A stretch of 53,394 bases of DNA from Halobacteriovoraceae bacterium. GTDB lineage: Bacteria > Bdellovibrionota > Bacteriovoracia > Bacteriovoracales > Bacteriovoracaceae. Shown one piece after another: positions 27,002 through 35,995 of this stretch. Where the stretch lies: assembly GCA_020635115.1 (NCBI GenBank), contig JACKAK010000014.1, positions 1-53,394 on the forward strand, given 5' to 3'. The notes below the pieces were generated by a model. The model made no database searches and had not been told where the DNA came from. It worked only from the letters and a program-made list of their open reading frames with translations. Made by a program: the position numbers and the translations under genes. Each line of letters starts with the position of its first letter. Position 1 is the stretch's first letter.

Positions 27002-27017
27002 TGGTAGAGGTCTACCA
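27002..27017 (-). promoter_or_regulatory. Palindrome at the mutL 5' end
   Basis: TGGTAGAGGTCTACCA is a 7+7 palindrome with a two-base centre. In the transcript it forms a short hairpin ending at the upstream candidate ATG of mutL, 32 bases before the ATG I favour. No T run follows, so it is not a standard terminator. It may be an operator or a translational control element, or chance. Confidence 0.35.
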
Positions 27018-27043
27018 CGATGAAATAAAAAAGTCTTTTCTTA

Positions 27044-27970
27044 CTATTCTCGGTAAAAATTAACTTGGTTACGTCCATTTTGCTTTGATTTATAAACAGA
27101 CTTATCGGCCCGAATAAATAAATCTTTTCCAGTGAGCACACCTTTTCTATAATCTGAGACACCAATTGAGAGTGTTACCGGAAGTCTTTCATCTTTGTAA
27201 ACAAACTCATATTCTTCAACGACTTTTCTAAGACGTTCAGCGATTTCAAAGGATTGCTTTAAGTTTGTTTTCGGTAAAAGAATGACAAATTCTTCACCTC
27301 CCCAGCGGGCGAAAACGTCCATATTTCTCACAGCGTTGCTTCGTATGACATTTGCTAATTCAGCTAGCACAAAGTCTCCTGCGTCATGTCCGTAATTGTC
27401 ATTAAGTTTTTTAAAGAAATCTATATCAAACAAAATAAGAGAAAGAGGGTCTCCTGTTACTTTTGACTTTTTAACTTCAAGTGTTATTGCATTGTCAAAA
27501 TAACCTTTATTAAAACATTTTGTCAGACCATCAGTATTAGCTTCCATATTCAGCTTATCATATGTCAGTCTTTCAGGATCACCCTTAGGGAGGTATTTCA
27601 TCGCGATACTACCAATTTTAATTATATCTCCCCTGCCAAGTTTAATGGCCTGCTCAACTTTTTTATTGTTGAGGTAGGTTCCATTTTTTGAACCACAATC
27701 TTGGAGAACGTACTCACCATTATTTTCTATGAGCTCAAGATGTTTTCTTGAAACTCCCTGAAACTCTAAAGGGATTGTCGTGTTTGCACTTCTGCCTACA
27801 CTTATTTCTGGATCAACTAAGTCAAACATTGTTCCATTTAAATCTCCCCCAACGATTAGAAGGGCAGCGGGTTTTTCTTCAGCTTCTCTTTCAGCTGTAC
27901 TTAGTGCTGATTTTATATCGGTTAAGATAATTGTCGAGTCTTCTGGACGGGTTTTGTTTTTTTCGTTCAT
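27044..27970 (-). CDS. dgcB: FHA-GGDEF diguanylate cyclase, DgcB-like
   Basis: 308 residues, soluble. An FHA domain at about 36-125 shows the phosphothreonine-binding residues GR (59-60), SRKH (74-77) and NGT (96-98). A GGDEF domain at about 145-305 has an active GGEEF at 224-228 and an allosteric I-site RxxD at 215-218, five residues before it, so it should make c-di-GMP and be feedback inhibited. The N-terminal tail has Thr/Ser-rich residues (EDSTIILTD) that could be the phosphorylated ligand. The architecture is that of DgcB (Bd0742) of Bdellovibrio, which is needed for prey invasion; orthology is inferred. AAGGA precedes the start. It heads the unit leading to mutL and miaA. Confidence 0.9.
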   Translation of the reverse strand: MNEKNKTRPEDSTIILTDIKSALSTAEREAEEKPAALLIVGGDLNGTMFDLVDPEISVGRSANTTIPLEFQGVSRKHLELIENNGEYVLQDCGSKNGTYLNNKKVEQAIKLGRGDIIKIGSIAMKYLPKGDPERLTYDKLNMEANTDGLTKCFNKGYFDNAITLEVKKSKVTGDPLSLILFDIDFFKKLNDNYGHDAGDFVLAELANVIRSNAVRNMDVFARWGGEEFVILLPKTNLKQSFEIAERLRKVVEEYEFVYKDERLPVTLSIGVSDYRKGVLTGKDLFIRADKSVYKSKQNGRNQVNFYRE

Positions 27971-28210
27971 TCAATTTCCTTCTGAACACCATTTAGAATG
28001 TACATTAATTTTATCCTTAGGAAATTTTAATTTCAATAGGGCATCTTATCAGGAGGCACCAAAGTAAAGTACTTGATTTAAATACTTTTTAATGTATGAC
28101 AACGATAAACTGGCAAAAATTTAGGACGAAATTCTGATTACTTAATGGAGAAAAGGACTATCTAACTATTCGAATTCACGCTTCTATCAACAATATAGTA
28201 GAATCAAAGC
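27971..28210. other. Intergenic region between divergent dgcB-like and lipoprotein genes
   Basis: 240 bases with no supported ORF or RNA gene. It should contain two divergent promoters. I saw no -35/-10 pair with standard spacing and no strong hairpin. Confidence 0.45.
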
Positions 28211-29917
28211 ATGAGCTTAATTTATACTCATTTAATTTTAATTTTAAGTTTGACTTTGATTTTTGTATCATGTGGAAAAGGAAAAATCGAAGTTAGTTCG
28301 GTTTCAAATAGTGATGATACAATTGTTAGCAACGATCAGTATTATCTCAAATTTGTTAATTTTCCAATCCATTCAAAAATGAATACAGTGATTTCTCCAA
28401 CAATTATCGTGGAAGTTGTCAATCAAAATGGAAACAAAGTGTCCGATTACAATGGTCAAATTACTCTTTCAATAGATCAGACATATGACCCAAGTTTAGG
28501 AAATGCAACTCTTCAAGGAACTCTCACTCAAGTAGTTATAAATGGGGTCGCTTCATTTAATGATATTATGCTTGATACTGCCGGTTTTTCGTACAAAGTA
28601 ACTGCTTCTAGCACTGGACTATCAAGTATATCTTCTCATGAATTTGACATATTTCCATCCAATCCAGTTTATAGATCAATGGGTTTTAATTCCACATCAG
28701 CTCTACAAACAGATAATTCTACAATTGATTTTGATATTGTAGATAATGTAATAACTTTTTCAGAAGATATATCAACGAATGTTGGAATTGGAGATATTAT
28801 TCAATATGATTTTGATTCAAATACTATAATTGATACTTCAGACAAACTTGCGGTGATCTATGGTAGATTTAGTAAATCTTCTTTTGCTGTAAAATCAATT
28901 ACAGGTCAATCTTTAAGTAATATTTCAGGAGTTCTAACATGGTCGATTTTTAGAGCATACACTAGTTTTAGTAATGCGGATGCCGGAATAGAAAACACTG
29001 GAATCGATACAGATCTAGTTGATTTTGATACACACTCTCAGGGTGAGGATCTGGTAAGTGCTGATGTTGTCTGGAATGTTGCACTTTACGCTGACTCCAA
29101 CGAAATTCAAGATAGAACAGTTATAGAAGGTTGGACTACGGATAGTTCTCATTATTTGAGATTTTATACACCTTTTTCTTCTCTAGATGTTTACAGTTCC
29201 CAAAGGCATGCAGGAAAGTGGAGTGAACAGGCCTATCAAATTAGGAGTACATATTGTGATTATGGCCTTAAAATTAGAGATAAATTTGTACATTTAGAGG
29301 GAATGCAAATTGATTCCTATCAATGTTCAACTGGTTATTCACCTACTGCAATTTGGGGAACACCATTATCAGGAATAATTCATATTAGAGATAATATTAT
29401 TAGAAACTCCCAAGCGGCCTCTGTTACTTCTGTTAGCACAGGAAAACCTATAGGTATAAATATTGAGGGGGCTTCAGCTTCTATATGGTATGTTTATAAT
29501 AATATAATCTATGATTTCTACAGAGATGATGGAAATGGTACAGGGATAAGAACAACATATTCTCAAGAACATATCTATAATAATACACTTATAAATAACT
29601 GGGTTGGGATAAATGCAACTAATAATGGAAGTACAGTAATAAATAATATTGTACAAGATTCAGTTACAGATTTTACGGGTACTTTTTTGTCTGGTAGTTC
29701 TTATAATATTTCTGATATCTCCACACCACCTGGAACTAATCCTCAAACAGGTACTGTTTTATTTTTAGATAAATTAAATCATGATTATTCGCTTGATTCA
29801 GCTGATACAATTGCAACAGAAGGTGGAACAAATCTATCAGGAGTTGTAAGCTTTCCTTTTTTTCGTGATATTTCAGGTTCACCTAGGGGTACGAATTGGA
29901 ATATTGGGGCCCATTAA
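28211..29917 (+). CDS. Lipoprotein with Ig-like and parallel beta-helix regions
   Basis: 568 residues. The signal peptide ends in the lipobox FVSC, with Cys at residue 21. Residues about 45-150 look like a bacterial Ig-like/invasin-type beta domain (TIIVEVVNQNGNKVSDYNGQ, then a parallel segment). From about 380 onwards repeated short strands rich in Asn and Ile (IHIRDNIIRNS, WYVYNNIIYDFY, HIYNNTLINNWVGI, TVINNIVQDS) are typical of a right-handed parallel beta-helix, as in pectate-lyase-like and many surface proteins. No catalytic residues can be assigned. Probably an outer-membrane-anchored surface protein binding or cutting a polysaccharide. It is monocistronic as far as can be seen. Confidence 0.82.
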   Translation: MSLIYTHLILILSLTLIFVSCGKGKIEVSSVSNSDDTIVSNDQYYLKFVNFPIHSKMNTVISPTIIVEVVNQNGNKVSDYNGQITLSIDQTYDPSLGNATLQGTLTQVVINGVASFNDIMLDTAGFSYKVTASSTGLSSISSHEFDIFPSNPVYRSMGFNSTSALQTDNSTIDFDIVDNVITFSEDISTNVGIGDIIQYDFDSNTIIDTSDKLAVIYGRFSKSSFAVKSITGQSLSNISGVLTWSIFRAYTSFSNADAGIENTGIDTDLVDFDTHSQGEDLVSADVVWNVALYADSNEIQDRTVIEGWTTDSSHYLRFYTPFSSLDVYSSQRHAGKWSEQAYQIRSTYCDYGLKIRDKFVHLEGMQIDSYQCSTGYSPTAIWGTPLSGIIHIRDNIIRNSQAASVTSVSTGKPIGINIEGASASIWYVYNNIIYDFYRDDGNGTGIRTTYSQEHIYNNTLINNWVGINATNNGSTVINNIVQDSVTDFTGTFLSGSSYNISDISTPPGTNPQTGTVLFLDKLNHDYSLDSADTIATEGGTNLSGVVSFPFFRDISGSPRGTNWNIGAH

Positions 29918-30040
29918 AAAATGTATGTTTATAGGTCTGAATTTTTCCTAAAAGAAGTTCTACAGAACTGATAAAAATTACCTGATGATTGTAAACATCG
30001 AATTATTGTATTAGAAACAAGGCGTATATGTGAGGGAACT

Positions 30041-30556
30041 ATGAATAAAATATATTTACTTGCCTTGACCTTAGTTATTCTACTACAAAACGCTTTTGCA
30101 TCAGGATCTATTGAGAGCAAAATACTCAAAAAGTGGGACGAATTTTTCGAGCTTGAAAATGAAACAATTATTAAATTGATTAAAAATAACACTAGAAAAA
30201 GCGTTGTTGAATATTTAAATTTGACATGTGATTCTGAAAATAAAGTAAGTAGAGTAGAGTCTCAATTAAAACACTACCCAATTGATCCCTTAACAAACTA
30301 TTCATTTTCTGATCCATATTCCTATACACCGTTTATCGATTATTCTTATCTTTTCAGTTATTACAAAATGAGTACTAAAGAAGGCCCATTGTGTGATTTT
30401 GTCATTGATAAAAATGGGGATCTTCAAGCAGACGAAGTAACGTGTGAGAGAGAGGCTTTAAATACTACCTATCTTCTTGATATGTGTTGTAGAAAATCAG
30501 ACTGCCCTGAAGAGCTTAATGCTAACTTTGATCAATCTGAGACAACAGAAATATAG
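30041..30556 (+). CDS. Small exported Cys-containing protein, unknown function
   Basis: 171 residues. A clear signal peptide (MNKIYLLALTLVILLQNAFA) is probably cut after residue 20. GAGGG lies a few bases ahead of the ATG. The mature part has five to six cysteines clustered toward the C-terminus, including a CC pair, suggesting periplasmic disulfides. A loop DKNGDLQADE resembles a single EF-hand calcium site. Family not recognised. The stop is about 30 bases from the stop of the convergent 30588-33455 gene. Confidence 0.8.
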   Translation: MNKIYLLALTLVILLQNAFASGSIESKILKKWDEFFELENETIIKLIKNNTRKSVVEYLNLTCDSENKVSRVESQLKHYPIDPLTNYSFSDPYSYTPFIDYSYLFSYYKMSTKEGPLCDFVIDKNGDLQADEVTCEREALNTTYLLDMCCRKSDCPEELNANFDQSETTEI

Positions 30557-30587
30557 TCTGAAGGCCAAAATATTCGAATCCCAAAAA

Positions 30588-33455
30588 TCAATGTAGCCTA
30601 TAAGAGTGATCAACATCTATTTTGTGAACAGTAATTACAAAGTCATTGTTGTCTAGTTCATAAATGACTCGACCTTTTTCACTTAATCTTGAAGAGTAGA
30701 GTATTTCATTATTTGGCCCGGTCATTATAAGTTTATGATGTCGTTGTCCTTTTGAAAGACCTTTTGGGCCATAGTTTTCAATTGTTTTTTTCCATGAATT
30801 ATAACGAGCAACAAACTCAGGGTGAATACCTCGTAAAAGAGAAGATGAAACTTTGTCCTCATTTACTTTGTATGGAGTAAGTGGTGTAAATAAGACGAGC
30901 TCCTCACAACGTTTTGAATCTCCCTTATGTGAATTTTTGCTATTTCCTTGAATTGCAAACCGAAGATGAGTCGTTTTATAAGGTGTTAATTCTAAAATCC
31001 GAATATATACATGAAAACCAATACGCTCAATTTTATATTTCACATCAAAAAACTTCTTAAAACTTTTTGTTTTCATTGTTCCACTTAATGTGTCTAAATC
31101 GTATGCATATTCATAGTCAGATAATTTATTGATAAAACCATGATACTTTTTGTATACCTGTGGGTCATTTTGAATTTGCAGTAAAATTTTCTTTATTGCT
31201 GAGTCATCAATTGTTATTTTCACTTGATCTCTAGGAGGCGTCTTCAAAGGGGCCGGTATAAATAGTTTTTGAGCATCAACGACTACATCTTTCGTTTCAA
31301 TATGATTTTGACGGGCATTTGTAAAATAATTGAGTGCTTCTTTTCTATTTTTAATTTCTGGCCTTGCCAAAAAATCTCTGGCCAGAGGAGTTTTTAAAAC
31401 ATCAATGCGTATTTTCCATTCTTCATATTTTTGAGTAGAAATTAATTCAAGAGCATATAATTCATCAAGGAAATTATTTAAAATTGAAAAGTCCCAACTA
31501 TAATCCAATTGAATAAGATCATCGATGGAATCTTCCAAGACTTTATTAAGAGAAGACGATTTATTGATATCTTTTTTTAATGCTTGATGTGTTTTCCTAA
31601 TAAAATGAATTGGTAATTGATCTATGAGATTTAATAGATGATTTCCATTTTGAAGTGAAAGGTTTCCAAAAACATTTCTTAAAACCTCTTTACTGTAAGC
31701 TCCACTTCCCATTGGATTAGAAAAACCGGACCCCAATGTTTTCTCTTCAAAAGAAATGACATATTGATTAAAAACATCTGAAGACAGTGGAAACTTTAGT
31801 AAGTTATATAATTTGGGTAGCAACTCTGAGTTTTCAACTGCTAACTCAAAATTGTCAAATCCTGGATAACCAGATTTATGGGCCAATTCAAACATTCCAT
31901 AGAATAGCTTATAGTATTTTAGGGCCGTTTCGACTTCGTAGATAGTTGAATTTAATTCTGAAATATTTAAATCCAATTTTTTTACAATATCACTAAACCA
32001 AAGATAGTGATCAAGGTTAAAATTATGGTCTTGATAAGAATGAGAAAGTTTGTATGCAAACATTCCAACAAAAGCATTTGGCCAAACATCATTTTCATTT
32101 TTGTAAGACATGACAATTTTAGGTAATTCATTCATGGTGAATTTCAAAAGATTTTCATTTGAAGGAGATTTGAAATTGGGGATATTGAAAACCTTTTTGG
32201 AAAATTTCGCATCTAGGAGTTGAAGTGTTTTAGATTTATTTAAACGTGTTCCTATGTTATTTCCAAGTTTATTAACCTTCTTAATTTGTGATTCCATGAT
32301 GTTAGAAAAATTAACTAAAATATTGAAGATATTGTTTTTATTGATTAATTCTTGAGACTCCAATTTAGAGAGATCAACACCAATGCTCTTTAGTGCCTTA
32401 ATACTTGTCATGCTGTATTCATTTACCATTTGTTGGGCAATAAAATCTGCTGTAAGTAGCTTTTTTGGAATACTTTTTTTGAACATAGACAATTGTTCCT
32501 TATTATTTAAGGCCAAAATCGCAGTGCTCATCAAATCTGCAATAAAACTTTTACCAATCGTCATAAACATATAGAAGTGGTAATCAATTTTCCAACCATT
32601 GATCTCACATTTTGTCACATATTTTTGGAATATTTCATCAGCTTTTTCTCCAGATGAAATTAAAATCTCATTAGCTTTTACCCAATCTTCAATAAATATT
32701 GAATCCGTAAAAATTGAGGACCATCTAAAAAAATCGCTAAGATTAGATTCCTGAAGAGCTAATCTAAAGTCAAATGCTAAGAAAAATCGTGTGTATGGTG
32801 TAAAATCTAACTGTGTAATGTTGTGTTCATCGAAGAATATACTGTATTTGGGCGAAAGAGGAATAAAATCTCCTAACCCATAATTAGGATCAACATCTCT
32901 AAGAAATTTACTGCCTTCCAATGTGTTTACTGAATGATTTGAAAAAATCTCTGTTGGGTTAATTATCTGTCCATAATCTAAAACAAGCATAGAGAGATCT
33001 TCTTCATTTTTTGAAAAATGGTTCAATGTATCGATAATTTTATTCAATATAATTTGGTAGGGATAGTCTGTATCAATCTTCTTAACTGATTTTAGTCCAT
33101 TTATTGTTTTGCTTATGAGTTCAGGAGGATAAAAACCTTGGGCCATTAAATCTGCTAAACTTGAAAGACTTCCAACAGAAACTCCAGGTATTCCATTTGG
33201 ATCAATTCCACCTAATTCCAAATTCAAGAGTCCTTGATAATTTTTTGTCTTTTTAAGTTGTGATGGATCAGATATTGCAATGAAGTTATTTTTTAAAACT
33301 TGTAGAAGAGTTTCTTTAAGAGAATAATAATCATCTGAGTCTGCTAGTTTTGCCTTGATAACAACTTGATCGTTTTTGATTGAGTCTTCATCTGCTGAAT
33401 AAACACAAAGGGAAATCAAAGAAAATACATGTACTAAAAAAATAGATAAATTCAT
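30588..33455 (-). CDS. Large exported protein of unknown function
   Basis: 955 residues from the ATG at 33455; a TTG three codons upstream is less likely. A signal peptide covers about the first 21 residues (NLSIFLVHVFSLISLCVYSA). The mature protein is largely helical with few repeats. The last 200 residues look more ordered and beta-rich (YHVYIRILELTPYKTTHLRF-like alternation, ending TVHKIDVDHSYRLH). No protease, hydrolase, lipobox or outer-membrane barrel signature is visible. It is followed directly by a convergent gene and preceded by a 140-base gap before pgi's 3' end, so it is probably monocistronic. Its size and export make it a candidate secreted or periplasmic predation factor, but that is speculation. 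Confidence 0.78.
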   Translation of the reverse strand: MNLSIFLVHVFSLISLCVYSADEDSIKNDQVVIKAKLADSDDYYSLKETLLQVLKNNFIAISDPSQLKKTKNYQGLLNLELGGIDPNGIPGVSVGSLSSLADLMAQGFYPPELISKTINGLKSVKKIDTDYPYQIILNKIIDTLNHFSKNEEDLSMLVLDYGQIINPTEIFSNHSVNTLEGSKFLRDVDPNYGLGDFIPLSPKYSIFFDEHNITQLDFTPYTRFFLAFDFRLALQESNLSDFFRWSSIFTDSIFIEDWVKANEILISSGEKADEIFQKYVTKCEINGWKIDYHFYMFMTIGKSFIADLMSTAILALNNKEQLSMFKKSIPKKLLTADFIAQQMVNEYSMTSIKALKSIGVDLSKLESQELINKNNIFNILVNFSNIMESQIKKVNKLGNNIGTRLNKSKTLQLLDAKFSKKVFNIPNFKSPSNENLLKFTMNELPKIVMSYKNENDVWPNAFVGMFAYKLSHSYQDHNFNLDHYLWFSDIVKKLDLNISELNSTIYEVETALKYYKLFYGMFELAHKSGYPGFDNFELAVENSELLPKLYNLLKFPLSSDVFNQYVISFEEKTLGSGFSNPMGSGAYSKEVLRNVFGNLSLQNGNHLLNLIDQLPIHFIRKTHQALKKDINKSSSLNKVLEDSIDDLIQLDYSWDFSILNNFLDELYALELISTQKYEEWKIRIDVLKTPLARDFLARPEIKNRKEALNYFTNARQNHIETKDVVVDAQKLFIPAPLKTPPRDQVKITIDDSAIKKILLQIQNDPQVYKKYHGFINKLSDYEYAYDLDTLSGTMKTKSFKKFFDVKYKIERIGFHVYIRILELTPYKTTHLRFAIQGNSKNSHKGDSKRCEELVLFTPLTPYKVNEDKVSSSLLRGIHPEFVARYNSWKKTIENYGPKGLSKGQRHHKLIMTGPNNEILYSSRLSEKGRVIYELDNNDFVITVHKIDVDHSYRLH

Positions 33456-33596
33456 AGAATCCAAACTTTTAAAAATAAGCGGAATTTATAGCATTTAATG
33501 ATGAAAACTAATAATTTGAGTGAAACATAAGAGCGAAAAATTGTAAAAAATTTATCACAAAGAGAAAAATTATTGAGAAAATCAATAAATTAAATT

Positions 33597-34859
33597 TTAA
33601 GTCAACAGAATTTCTACAGCTGTTTTCTTCCCAAGAGCAACTCCTGGCTGATCAAAAGCATTTATATTGAATACTTCTCCCATTGCAGCTGTAAGAGTCT
33701 CAAAATATAAAATCATAGCTCCAATATTATGCTCATTTAATTCTGATGGTCTTAAATAATTAAACGGCCGCCCTTTTTGTTCTAAGGCCCTCATTGTTCC
33801 CCTAAGTTCAGCATGAATGATATGAGAGAGTCCATGTGGAGAAATAAGCTCAAAGGTATTACCATCAAGATCATTTTCTAACGAGAAATCATGTGAAAAA
33901 TTATCAATCCCTATGAAAAAAATATATTTGTTTCTTGGGCCATCCATAAAAAGCTGCATTTGAGAATGTTGATCAGATGCTCCAACGGCCGCAATAGGTG
34001 TTAATCCTATTTCTACTGTTTGGTTGTCTCTATCTTTTTCTTTACCTAAAGATTCGGCCCAAAGTTGGACAAACCAATCAGAAAAAGATTTTAACCTGGA
34101 GCTATAAGGCATCAAAACAGTTTCATTTATCTTTTTATCATAGAAATATTTGAGAATTAGACTTTGGTGAATAATATCCGAATTTTCTTGTTTAGTATAA
34201 AATTCATCTATGATTTCTTGTGCACCATCAAAAAAGGCCTTGACCGAGTGACCAGCAAATATTGTTGGTATCATTCCTACTGCAGTTAAAACAGAAAATC
34301 TTCCACCAATATTTTGAGGAATTTCAATTGATTGGATATTCCACTTTTTTGAAAGGTTGTTCAGTTGGCCATTATTATTTTCAGTACAAAATAAAAAATA
34401 ATCCTTATATTGCGATTCTGAAATACCTGCATCATTCAGAAGATTTTTTAATATAACCAAACAAGAGAGTGTTTCAATGGTGTCTCCTGATTTTGAAACA
34501 ACATAGAAAAGAGTTTTTTTCAAATCAATCGCGGAAACAGTTGCATAGAATTCATCGGGGTCAACGTTATCAATAAAATGAAAAGAAATATCTCTTTTCT
34601 TTGGAAGTGCAGATAAAATCATTTTAGGGCCTAAAGATGATCCTCCAATCCCCAGTAAAACAAAATGCTTTTTATCTTCAAAACGTTCAAGAAGTCTTAC
34701 ATATTCTGCTTCATCTGGAGCAAAATCGTTAAGTCTAAAAAATCCAATTTTAGAATTTTTGAGCGTCATATCTAGTGATTCAAATAGCTTTTTTTTGGTT
34801 GTATTTGAGAAAGTAACACTATCAGAAAGTTTGCAGAATTGATTTTGTAACGCCATCAT
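33597..34859 (-). CDS. pgi: Glucose-6-phosphate isomerase
   Basis: 420 residues, nearer the short bacterial type than the 550-residue enterobacterial one. Sugar-phosphate binding shows in LLGIGGSSLGPKM and VVSKSGDTIET, the family signature in NIGGRFSVLTAVG, and the C-terminal signature in FDQPGVALGKK, where the usual Glu after GV is Ala but the Lys is kept. The enzyme interconverts glucose-6-phosphate and fructose-6-phosphate in glycolysis and gluconeogenesis. It follows the second acyl-CoA dehydrogenase by only 5 bases, so it is transcribed with fatty/branched-acid oxidation genes, consistent with gluconeogenic use. A second ATG one codon downstream is an equal start. Confidence 0.95.
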   Translation of the reverse strand: MMALQNQFCKLSDSVTFSNTTKKKLFESLDMTLKNSKIGFFRLNDFAPDEAEYVRLLERFEDKKHFVLLGIGGSSLGPKMILSALPKKRDISFHFIDNVDPDEFYATVSAIDLKKTLFYVVSKSGDTIETLSCLVILKNLLNDAGISESQYKDYFLFCTENNNGQLNNLSKKWNIQSIEIPQNIGGRFSVLTAVGMIPTIFAGHSVKAFFDGAQEIIDEFYTKQENSDIIHQSLILKYFYDKKINETVLMPYSSRLKSFSDWFVQLWAESLGKEKDRDNQTVEIGLTPIAAVGASDQHSQMQLFMDGPRNKYIFFIGIDNFSHDFSLENDLDGNTFELISPHGLSHIIHAELRGTMRALEQKGRPFNYLRPSELNEHNIGAMILYFETLTAAMGEVFNINAFDQPGVALGKKTAVEILLT

Positions 34860-34864
34860 TATTC

Positions 34865-35995
34865 CTATGAATACTCTTTTTTTAATTCTCTTGAAATGAT
34901 TACCCGTTGAATTTGATTAGTTCCTTCTACAATTTGTAAAACTTTTGCATCTCTCATAAACCTCTCTACGGGATACTCGGATGTGTAGCCCACTCCTCCG
35001 AATATTTGTACAGCATCTGTTGTCACATTCATGCAGACATCTGTCGCTTTTGCTTTGGCCATGGCCGCAAATTTCTGTCTTAAATTTCCAGAATCATACT
35101 GTTTTGCCGCTTCATGAACGAGTAGTCTTGAGCACTCTGTTTCTGTGGCCATGTCTGAAAGCATAAACTGTATACCCTGGAATTCAAAAATCTGTTGTGA
35201 AAACTGCTTTCTTTCTAGAGAATATAGGACGGCCTTATCTAGCGCAACTTGAGATAACCCAACAGCAATAGCTCCAATAGTAATTCTTCCGCGTACTAGG
35301 GCCGAAAGAGCTATTTTAAGTCCATCTCCTTGTTTACAGAGTAGATTTTCTTCGGGAATAAAGCAATTTTGAAAAATAAGCTCACAAGTAGGGGAGACTT
35401 TCCAACCCATCTTCTTTTCTTTTTTTCCAATCGTAAATCCAGGGGTATTTTCCTTTACAATGAAAGCTGATATTCCTTTGGATCCATCAACTGATGTTCT
35501 GGCCATTACAATATATGTTTTGGCAATACCCGCCGAAGTGATAAACATCTTAGAACCATTGAGAATGTACCCATCAGTCGTTTTTTTAGCAGTGGTCTGT
35601 AAGGCCGCTGCATCTGAACCAGATCCAGATTCAGTTAAAGCAAAGGCCCCAATAGATTTTCCAGAAATTAAATCTGGTAGATATGTTTCTTTTTGATCGT
35701 CATTTCCATATTGATTAATAATTGAGGCAACCATTGTGGAAACTGAAAGTGTCACTGCGTAAGAAACTGAGTATTTTGCAATTGTCTCAAGTGTATAGCA
35801 AAAATCTAAATAAGATAATTCAGATCCTCCAAATGTTGAAGGAAGTGGTATGCCAGTAAGTCCTAATTCTCCAAAACCAATGTAAACTTCACTGCGAAAA
35901 AAACTTTGTTCCTCGTCTTGTTCGAGAGTTGGAAGGATTGAAGTCTGGCAATATTTATTTATTTGATCTATGAGTGTTTTTTGCAGCTCGTTCAT
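34865..35995 (-). CDS. Acyl-CoA dehydrogenase, short/medium-chain type
   Basis: 376 residues, standard for the family. Landmarks are FALTESGSGSDAAALQT for FAD and substrate binding, YILNGSKMFITSAG, the helical region ERKQFSQQIFEFQGIQ, and QIVEGTNQIQRVII near the C-terminus. The Glu of VEGT is in the catalytic-base position of short- and medium-chain acyl-CoA dehydrogenases. It oxidises acyl-CoA to trans-2-enoyl-CoA, passing electrons to ETF. It shares one base with the upstream dehydrogenase gene and is 5 bases from pgi. Chain-length preference cannot be read from sequence alone. Confidence 0.94.
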   Translation of the reverse strand: MNELQKTLIDQINKYCQTSILPTLEQDEEQSFFRSEVYIGFGELGLTGIPLPSTFGGSELSYLDFCYTLETIAKYSVSYAVTLSVSTMVASIINQYGNDDQKETYLPDLISGKSIGAFALTESGSGSDAAALQTTAKKTTDGYILNGSKMFITSAGIAKTYIVMARTSVDGSKGISAFIVKENTPGFTIGKKEKKMGWKVSPTCELIFQNCFIPEENLLCKQGDGLKIALSALVRGRITIGAIAVGLSQVALDKAVLYSLERKQFSQQIFEFQGIQFMLSDMATETECSRLLVHEAAKQYDSGNLRQKFAAMAKAKATDVCMNVTTDAVQIFGGVGYTSEYPVERFMRDAKVLQIVEGTNQIQRVIISRELKKEYS

